In this document: positions 1-3,951 of the stretch, piece by piece
Layout: every line of letters begins with the position of its first letter
Position numbering within the stretch: the first letter of the stretch is position 1
NCBI GenBank assembly: GCA_023135995.1
Contig: JAGLRY010000057.1
Span: forward strand, 1 to 7,448
Direction of reading: 5' to 3'
Source of the DNA: Candidatus Aminicenantota bacterium
Lineage (GTDB): Bacteria > Acidobacteriota > Aminicenantia > Aminicenantales > Aminicenantaceae
Length of the DNA stretch: 7,448 bases
Translations under genes and position numbers: made by a program
The notes under the pieces: model-generated
What the model was told of the DNA's origin: nothing
The model's database searches: none
Seen by the model: the letters and a program-made list of their open reading frames with translations, nothing else

Positions 1-336
1 TTTGGCTTGGATGTCAATCCTTCCTACATCTGGCGATACAGACTGAGGCTGAAAAAGGCAAATGTCCAACAGTTGACCTATGGAGAGGTGAAGGAGATCT
101 CAGACGATGGTGTCATTGCCGACTGGATGATCTATAACAGGAAAACCCGGGAGAAAACACCGTTCAAGGGTCAAACTGTACCAGCTGATACTGTGATATT
201 GGCACAACTTGTTCCCAATACAGAACTGGGTTACGGAATCTACAAAGGTGATGTTGCAAAGATAGGTGACTGTGTTCTCGTCCGGCGCGGCATCGATGCC
301 ATCCAGGACGGCTATCGCCTGGGAATGAGATTTTAG
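1..336 (+). CDS. C-terminal part of an FAD/NAD(P)H oxidoreductase (old yellow enzyme / 2-enoate reductase type), 5' truncated by window edge
   Basis: The frame is open from the first base and stops at TAG 334-336, so only the last 111 residues are present. They match the end of the pyridine-nucleotide-disulfide-oxidoreductase half of NADH:flavin oxidoreductases such as 2,4-dienoyl-CoA reductase and 2-enoate reductase. Visible signs are a strand-turn of the form D-T-V-I-L-A-x-x-V-P-N-T-E-L around residues 63-75, then I-G-D-C at about 88-91 followed by R-R-x-I-D-A-I-x-D-G-Y-R. This is the usual FAD-contacting C-terminal signature (GDC...A...G). Such enzymes reduce C=C bonds of enoyl-type substrates with NAD(P)H via FMN, FAD and a 4Fe-4S cluster; the catalytic N-terminal barrel is outside the window, so the substrate cannot be judged. 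A ferredoxin gene follows after 11 bases with its own Shine-Dalgarno sequence, suggesting one operon. The family call is fairly sure; the subfamily is not. Confidence 0.8.
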   Translation, partial: FGLDVNPSYIWRYRLRLKKANVQQLTYGEVKEISDDGVIADWMIYNRKTREKTPFKGQTVPADTVILAQLVPNTELGYGIYKGDVAKIGDCVLVRRGIDAIQDGYRLGMRF

Positions 337-344
337 AGGAGAGA
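336..344 (+). promoter_or_regulatory. Shine-Dalgarno of the ferredoxin gene
   Basis: The purine run GAGGAGAG directly after the upstream stop codon ends a few bases before ATG 348. It supports 348 as the start and translation from a transcript shared with the upstream oxidoreductase gene. Confidence 0.7.
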
Positions 345-347
345 ACA

Positions 348-665
348 ATGATACACAATAAGATTTCAAGCGCAAAACCCCAGATTCCGGGCACAAAGAT
401 GAGCGTTTATCCCCATTCCGGGACCAGCCACATGGCACTCTATCCGTGGATCGATGCCTATCGGTGTACGGGATGTGGAGCCTGTGCACGAGCTTGTCCT
501 CCGGATATCATCGGGATGTACAAAGGGAAAGCTGTCATCATCCTCGACCTGTGCCTCCAGTGCGGAGAGTGTTTTGAAGCCTGTCCTGTGGAGGGCGCTA
601 TCCTCTTTAAGCTGCCTCCGGGAGGGCCGGAATCTGGGAACACACCTTTTATTTCAAAAATATAA
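348..665 (+). CDS. Two-cluster [4Fe-4S] ferredoxin-type protein
   Basis: This 105-residue protein carries two complete bacterial ferredoxin motifs: Cys40-x2-Cys43-x2-Cys46-x3-Cys50-Pro and Cys69-x2-Cys72-x2-Cys75-x3-Cys79-Pro. The last cysteine of each motif normally ligates the other cluster, as in clostridial 2[4Fe-4S] ferredoxins. It is soluble and presumably cytoplasmic, with no signal peptide or membrane segment. It is longer than minimal ferredoxins (about 55-60 residues): about 35 residues precede the first motif and a Pro/Gly-rich tail follows the second. The extra length suggests a dedicated partner or subunit rather than a general carrier. Position after an enoate-reductase-like flavoprotein suggests it passes electrons to or from that enzyme (inference). 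The start at ATG 348 is supported by a good ribosome-binding site. No ligand cysteine is missing. Confidence 0.9.
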   Translation: MIHNKISSAKPQIPGTKMSVYPHSGTSHMALYPWIDAYRCTGCGACARACPPDIIGMYKGKAVIILDLCLQCGECFEACPVEGAILFKLPPGGPESGNTPFISKI

Positions 666-667
666 AG

Positions 668-721
668 ATGTTTCATAGATTTTAGGATTATTATATCGAT
701 CTGGAATGTTTCATAGATTTT
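668..721. repeat. 16-bp perfect direct repeat between ferredoxin and VOC genes (668-683 and 706-721)
   Basis: The unit ATGTTTCATAGATTTT occurs twice with no mismatch, 38 bases apart start to start, in the 81-bp gap between the ferredoxin stop and the VOC start. The second copy ends 10 bases before the VOC Shine-Dalgarno sequence. The spacer is AT-rich. The arrangement could be paired operator sites or the trace of a small duplication; the sequence alone does not decide. Confidence 0.85.
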
Positions 722-731
722 CCATTATTGT

Positions 732-740
732 AGAGGAGGA
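732..740 (+). promoter_or_regulatory. Strong Shine-Dalgarno deciding a GTG start for the VOC gene
   Basis: AGAGGAGGA is close to a perfect anti-16S match and ends six bases before GTG 747. There is no in-frame ATG at a similar spacing, so GTG 747 is taken as the start. Confidence 0.85.
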
Positions 741-746
741 AACAAA

Positions 747-1175
747 GTGCCAGAAAAAGTAAAAACTAACTATGTGGACCATATCTGCATTGCTGTCAAT
801 GACGTGAAAAAAGCGGAAAAGGATTATGTCGATGCCTTTGGTTGGGAAGTGGACTACCGCTATGTGGACGAGCCGGAGAAGATCAGGGTCACCGGTTTTA
901 TGGTGGGCCCCACGGCCATCGAGGTCATGGAAGACCTGGACGGCACCGGTGAAGTGGCCAAGTTCATCCGGAAGCGCGGTGAAGGCGTGATGCTCATCAG
1001 CTACAACGTGGACAACTGCGGAGAAGCCCTCGATAAACTGAAAGCCAACAAGGTAAAGCTCATCGACCAGCAACCAAGACTCTTTGCCGAATATAACAGG
1101 AACTTCGCCTTTATCCACCCGGCACCTATGCACGGCATCCTGACCGAGATCATCGACGGAAAATACGAGAAGTAA
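747..1175 (+). CDS. VOC-fold protein related to methylmalonyl-CoA epimerase, with non-canonical active site
   Basis: This 142-residue protein aligns along its whole length with methylmalonyl-CoA epimerases: D-H-I-C-I-A-V near residues 11-17, a G-W motif at 32-33, V-A-K-F-I at 70-74, R-G-E-G at 77-80, I-D-x-x-P-R at 106-111 and a C-terminal I-H-P-x3-H-G-I-L-x-E at 123-134. Compared with the Propionibacterium enzyme (from memory), metal ligands His12 and the final Glu (here Glu134) are kept and the Gln65 position is Glu59. The His-His pair containing ligand His91 is replaced by Met82-Leu83, and catalytic Glu48 falls on Val/Thr. It may therefore act on another acyl-CoA, use a different metal site, or do non-epimerase chemistry such as isomerisation or ring opening. 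The start is GTG with a very strong ribosome-binding site, suggesting good expression. It probably shares metabolism with the ferredoxin upstream. The fold is confident; the reaction is open. Confidence 0.8.
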   Translation: MPEKVKTNYVDHICIAVNDVKKAEKDYVDAFGWEVDYRYVDEPEKIRVTGFMVGPTAIEVMEDLDGTGEVAKFIRKRGEGVMLISYNVDNCGEALDKLKANKVKLIDQQPRLFAEYNRNFAFIHPAPMHGILTEIIDGKYEK

Positions 1176-1350
1176 CAATAAGCACAAGACTCTTCAATTA
1201 AGTTCGAAAACGGTTCTCAAAGATTGTAATGGAACATGGATATTGATAGGATGTGATTGCATTTAAAATTCAGAATAGCATTGATAAAATTTGAGAGGGA
1301 GCGGAAAAGGAACTCATCGGTTTTAAATAGTTTTAATGAAGCCTTTGTTT

Positions 1351-1357
1351 AGGGGCG
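1351..1357 (+). promoter_or_regulatory. Shine-Dalgarno that favours the downstream ATG (1363) of the GNAT gene
   Basis: AGGGGCG lies six bases before ATG 1363. The in-frame ATG at 1336 is preceded only by AT-rich sequence without a ribosome-binding site, so 1363 is the better start, giving 262 rather than 271 residues. Confidence 0.6.
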
Positions 1358-1362
1358 AAAAA

Positions 1363-2151
1363 ATGAAAGTCATCAATTTGGAAGACCATCAGAAAGAATT
1401 GTATTTTTGTTGTCTTGAAGATTGGTCAGACGAAATGAAAGAGGCTGGGGACCACAAAGAAATTTGGTATGAAAAAATGAAGGACAAGGGTCTGAGGGTG
1501 AAGCTCTCAGCCGATGATGAGGGTAAAATTGGGGGAATGATCCAGTACATTCCGATCGAACACTCGTTTGCAGAAGGAAAGGATCTGTATTTTGTGCTCT
1601 GCATCTGGGTTCATGGTTACAAAAAAGGAAGAGAAAATTTTCAGAAAAAGGGAATGGGGAAAGCCCTGCTCCGGGCTGTTGAGGCCGATGTGAAAGATAT
1701 TGGAGCAAAAGGTTTGGTCGTTTGGGGAGTGCCCTTGCCTGTATTCATGAGGGCTTCCTGGTTTAAGAAGCAAGGCTATACTGTCGTTGATAAACAAGGA
1801 TTTCTGGGACAGGTCCTTTTGTGGAAACCCTTCGCAGATGATGCTGTTCCTCCAAAATGGATTGCGGAAAAGAAAAGACCGGAACCGGCAAGTGGCAAAG
1901 TTACTGTGACGGTTTTGAATAACGGATGGTGCCCGGCCCAGAATATTGTTTTTGAACGGGCCAAGAGAGCTGCCTCAGAATTTGGAGAGAAAGTGGAATT
2001 TCAAGAGATCGACACTTTCGATAGGGAGGTATTGTTGGAGTGGGGTGCAGCAGACGTGTTGTATATCAATGATAAGCCGATGCGCACAGGACCACCTCCT
2101 TCCTATAAAAAAATAAAGAAGCGTATCGCAAGAAATGTGAAGAAACTCTAG
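1363..2151 (+). CDS. GNAT-family N-acetyltransferase with C-terminal YoaP-like/thioredoxin-like domain
   Basis: Numbering is from the preferred start at 1363 (262 residues). Residues 1-155 form a GNAT domain. The acetyl-CoA pyrophosphate-binding motif Q-K-K-G-M-G-K-A is at about 94-101, followed by an alpha helix and then V-V-W-G-V-P-L-P-V-F-M-R-A-S-W-F-K-K-Q-G-Y, which is typical of the YoaP-type subgroup. A Lys/Pro-rich linker leads to a second domain (about 179-262) starting with a beta strand and N-N-G-W-C-P-A-Q-N, which resembles a thioredoxin-fold active-site turn with a single cysteine (Cys190). A basic tail (K-K-I-K-K-R) ends the protein. Such fusions are recorded in many bacteria and archaea as GNAT proteins of unknown substrate. 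It is cytoplasmic, with no membrane segment. It stands alone, 187 bases after the VOC gene, and is convergent with the next gene. The domain call is firm; the acceptor substrate is unknown. Confidence 0.85.
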   Translation: MKVINLEDHQKELYFCCLEDWSDEMKEAGDHKEIWYEKMKDKGLRVKLSADDEGKIGGMIQYIPIEHSFAEGKDLYFVLCIWVHGYKKGRENFQKKGMGKALLRAVEADVKDIGAKGLVVWGVPLPVFMRASWFKKQGYTVVDKQGFLGQVLLWKPFADDAVPPKWIAEKKRPEPASGKVTVTVLNNGWCPAQNIVFERAKRAASEFGEKVEFQEIDTFDREVLLEWGAADVLYINDKPMRTGPPPSYKKIKKRIARNVKKL

Positions 2152-2170
2152 GCAAAAGAACCTTGGTTTC

Positions 2171-2965
2171 TCAAAAATTTGAAATAAATGCTTTCAGATA
2201 ATTTTGAAGTACACATTTAGCTTGTGGACTTGCGTATCGACTTTCGGGGTGAAATTGTGTGGCGACAATCTTTCCAGTCCGAATAATTTCGATGCCGTCT
2301 TTGCTCTTTGCTAGTATCCTCCCTTTGCCCAGATTTTCCTTTCCCGAAAAAGGCACCGAATAATTATGGTATTGTTTTGTTATAAATGAAACACCTTCCG
2401 ATCCAATATTTTGGAAAACTGAATCATCTATCAGAATATCGATGGAAACATCCTTATCCCATGAGCCTTTATTAACTAATTTTCCATCTTTAGAATCTAA
2501 TAGAAATGCCAAAAGCTGAAGGCCAAAACATACACCGAATGCATGTTTATCTTGTTTCATTATGATTTTTAAAAGCGTGGAAACATCCTGAACTTCTGGG
2601 GAGTCAGGGAGGAAAGTAGAACTTCCCGAAATAATCAATAAGTCGAATCCCTCAAATTGCGAGTTGATAATATCTTGTAGATTATCATGATTCCTTTTGA
2701 TAATAGAATGAGGGATTTCTTTTTTGGTGAGAAAAGAACTTACAAATTCGCATAAACCGTCGTAAAGGTTAGATTGGCAATTTACTATCAGAAGTTTTGT
2801 CTTATATTCTTGTAATGTCTTTGAGGAATAATGTTTGTATTGAAAAAAGCTTTCGTTTACGAATATATGCGGGAAAATATTTACTTTAAAGATTGCTGAT
2901 ATGAGAAAAATAGTAAGTAAGCTAATTGATAATTTGTTCTTTATCATTTCACCTAGACTATTCAT
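2171..2965 (-). CDS. Membrane-anchored class I glutamine amidotransferase-like protein
   Basis: This 264-residue product has a class I glutamine amidotransferase domain from about residue 57 to the end. The nucleophile elbow is G-V-C-F-G-L-Q with Cys146, and the His-Glu pair is in A-T-Q-F-H-P-E (His239, Glu241), so the catalytic triad is complete. H-N-Y-S-V near 200-204 is also typical. There is no synthetase or ammonia-acceptor domain. Residues 11-36 form a hydrophobic stretch after a short Lys-containing head, which predicts a membrane anchor or uncleaved signal; this is unusual for the family, which is normally cytosolic. The start is uncertain: ATG 2965 lies inside an inverted repeat without a Shine-Dalgarno, while ATG 2947 has AGGTGA just upstream, though very close. 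The gene is visibly AT-richer than its neighbours and is flanked by insertion-element ends, suggesting horizontal gain. Gamma-glutamyl hydrolase-like activity is an alternative; the acceptor is unknown. Confidence 0.8.
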   Translation of the reverse strand: MNSLGEMIKNKLSISLLTIFLISAIFKVNIFPHIFVNESFFQYKHYSSKTLQEYKTKLLIVNCQSNLYDGLCEFVSSFLTKKEIPHSIIKRNHDNLQDIINSQFEGFDLLIISGSSTFLPDSPEVQDVSTLLKIIMKQDKHAFGVCFGLQLLAFLLDSKDGKLVNKGSWDKDVSIDILIDDSVFQNIGSEGVSFITKQYHNYSVPFSGKENLGKGRILAKSKDGIEIIRTGKIVATQFHPESRYASPQAKCVLQNYLKAFISNF

Positions 2966-3097
2966 AAAAAATGTCGATTATAAATGAAAATCGCATAGAA
3001 AATGCAGTGCCCAAATGAGTATTCCGAAAAAACAATGTAACATTCTGATATTGCTTCAGTTATGATGAGCATCGACATTTTTTATGAATAATTCAGG
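2952..3097. mobile_element. Short inverted-repeat element (MITE-like or IS remnant), 146 bp
   Basis: The two ends are inverted copies over 27 bases, 2952-2978 and 3071-3097, matching at 24 of 27 positions. The inner 20 bases (TATTCATAAAAAATGTCGAT at 2959-2978) are perfectly inverted at 3071-3090. Both ends begin CCT when read inward. The 92-base interior is AT-rich with no credible gene. No clear target-site duplication is visible next to 2952 or 3097, so insertion is inferred from the terminal repeats alone. A transposase encoded elsewhere could have moved it. The ends recall those of some IS1380-type elements from memory, but the family is not assigned. Confidence 0.6.
2977..2982 (-). promoter_or_regulatory. 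Perfect -10 hexamer reading toward the amidotransferase gene
   Basis: On the minus strand 2982-2977 reads TATAAT, at the inner edge of the left terminal repeat. It would start transcription near 2970, giving a very short leader before ATG 2947. No good -35 hexamer lies 16-18 bases upstream, so promoter strength is uncertain. Confidence 0.4.
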
Positions 3098-3173
3098 ATA
3101 GATTATATGATATCTGTATATTACTTTGATTTGGCTGATTATTTCAATGATCATCACGTTCTCGATGTTTCAA

Positions 3174-3428
3174 CCTGGATTATTCACGAGTCGAGGTTGC
3201 CGTAGCTGTGAGGAAGCGGCCCATGAAGCTGTAGATGTCTACCGCGAATGGGCAGCAACGAAACAGATGCGGTAAGATCGGCTCGCCCGAAGGGTAAAGA
3301 ATGCCGACATAAAATGAGAAATATGTATGGGAAGTGTGTTTAATGTCCTGCTTCAGCAAATCCATTGTAACTGGCACTTATGAAAAGAGATAGATATTGG
3401 TGTCGGCATAATTTATGAATAATTCAGG
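3174..3428. mobile_element. Second inverted-repeat element or decayed IS, 255 bp
   Basis: The left end CCTGGATTATTCACGA (3174-3189) is the inverse of the right end (3428-3413 on the minus strand, CCTGAATTATTCATAA), matching at 13 of 16 positions. The right end is also a near copy of the right end of the neighbouring 146-bp element: 3403-3428 matches 3072-3097 at 23 of 26 positions, including 17 identical bases in a row. An internal 9-base inverted pair, ATGCCGACA at 3301-3309 and its complement at 3401-3409, adds structure. The interior is mixed in composition and carries no intact transposase. No exact target duplication is seen (TCAA before, TTAA after). It is probably an internally deleted relative of the same element family. 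Confidence 0.45.
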
Positions 3429-3457
3429 TTAATTATTCCTAGGTTCGAATTGAAAGA

Positions 3458-3486
3458 TTGAAGCAGGAAAAATCATGTTGTATAAT
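3458..3486 (+). promoter_or_regulatory. Sigma70-type promoter for the mutase operon
   Basis: A -35 box TTGAAG (3458-3463), a 17-base spacer and a perfect -10 box TATAAT (3481-3486) predict a transcription start near 3493, about 20 bases before ATG 3513. The leader is too short for a cobalamin riboswitch. The right end of the 3174-3428 element lies 29 bases upstream of the -35 box, so the element does not supply the promoter but borders it. Confidence 0.7.
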
Positions 3487-3512
3487 TTAACTCAAGAATA
3501 TAAATTGGGAAA

Positions 3513-3923
3513 ATGAACGATACTTCGAGTGAAAAAAGAATCCGGGTTGTGATCGCCAAGCCCGGCCTCGATGGGCACGACACCGGAGCCAAGGTTGTGG
3601 CCCATGCTCTCAAAGATGCGGGCATGGAGGTGATATACACGGGTTTACACCGATCCATAGAGGATATTGTCAAAACGGCCTTGGAAGAGGACGCGGATGT
3701 CATCGGCATGTCCATCTATTCGGGGGCACATCTTCCCTTGAGCAAAAAATTGATGGACCAGCTCAAAGACAAAGGTCTCTCGGAGAAGCTTGTTTTGATC
3801 GGGGGCAATATTCCTCAAAGAGATATCAAAACCTTGAGTGACTATGGAGTGGCCGGTGTTTTTTCCACAGGCTCCAGGCTGGAGGAGATCGTCAAGTTTA
3901 TTAAGGAGAGGACTAAAGCGTGA
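3513..3923 (+). CDS. B12-binding (small) subunit of an acyl-CoA mutase of the methylmalonyl-CoA mutase family
   Basis: This 136-residue protein is a free-standing cobalamin-binding domain. The motif K-P-G-L-D-G-H-D-T-G-A-K-V-V-A contains the D-x-H-x-x-G signature (Asp20, His22, Gly25), in which His22 replaces dimethylbenzimidazole as the lower ligand of cobalt. Further B12-loop signatures are S-I-Y-S-G-A-H at 67-73 and I-G-G-N-I-P at 96-101. Length and order match the C-terminal domain of MCM or the small subunits of two-subunit mutases (methylmalonyl-, isobutyryl- or 2-hydroxyisobutyryl-CoA and arylsuccinyl-CoA mutases). It pairs with the large subunit encoded 28 bases downstream; here the small-subunit gene comes first. 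A weak GGGA lies just before ATG 3513. Expression is probably driven by the promoter immediately upstream. The cofactor role is firm; the substrate is set by the large subunit. Confidence 0.93.
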   Translation: MNDTSSEKRIRVVIAKPGLDGHDTGAKVVAHALKDAGMEVIYTGLHRSIEDIVKTALEEDADVIGMSIYSGAHLPLSKKLMDQLKDKGLSEKLVLIGGNIPQRDIKTLSDYGVAGVFSTGSRLEEIVKFIKERTKA

Positions 3924-3951
3924 AAGGGTGAGTGCTTAGCCATAAGATTGA

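Larger units (their letters stand above)
2966..3457. other. Gene-poor region between the amidotransferase gene and the mutase promoter
   Basis: This stretch holds the body of the first inverted-repeat element, a 76-base AT-rich spacer (3098-3173), the second element (3174-3428) and about 30 bases leading to the promoter. I see no RNA gene, riboswitch or credible complete protein gene. A patch at about 3181-3300 is G+C-richer than its surroundings and is open in more than one frame on both strands. It looks like a fragment of former coding or insertion-element DNA. Confidence 0.6.

Noticed and set aside
1176..1362. Promoter for the GNAT gene (TTGATA and TAAAAT-like hexamers around 1235-1290)
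   Set aside because: The hexamers that can be paired have poor spacing or weak matches in AT-rich DNA, so no specific promoter can be supported.
2152..2175. Palindrome-like AGAACCTTGGTTTCT between the convergent genes as a terminator
   Set aside because: The stem is about six base pairs with almost no loop and no proper U-run, so it does not make a convincing intrinsic terminator.
3147..3275. Plus-strand small open frame of 42 codons with plausible codon use in its second half
   Set aside because: It spans the presumed left end of the second element at 3174, has no clear ribosome-binding site and resembles no family I know. It is kept only as a possible fragment of a former gene.
3180..3377. 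65-residue minus-strand open frame in the repeat region
   Set aside because: It has no Shine-Dalgarno and no recognisable motif, and the same DNA is open in other frames on both strands. It may be a relic but is not supportable as a gene.
2952..3428. Integron attC sites or a CRISPR array
   Set aside because: The repeats are paired inverted ends with unequal spacing. There are no attC core sites and no regular repeat-spacer pattern.
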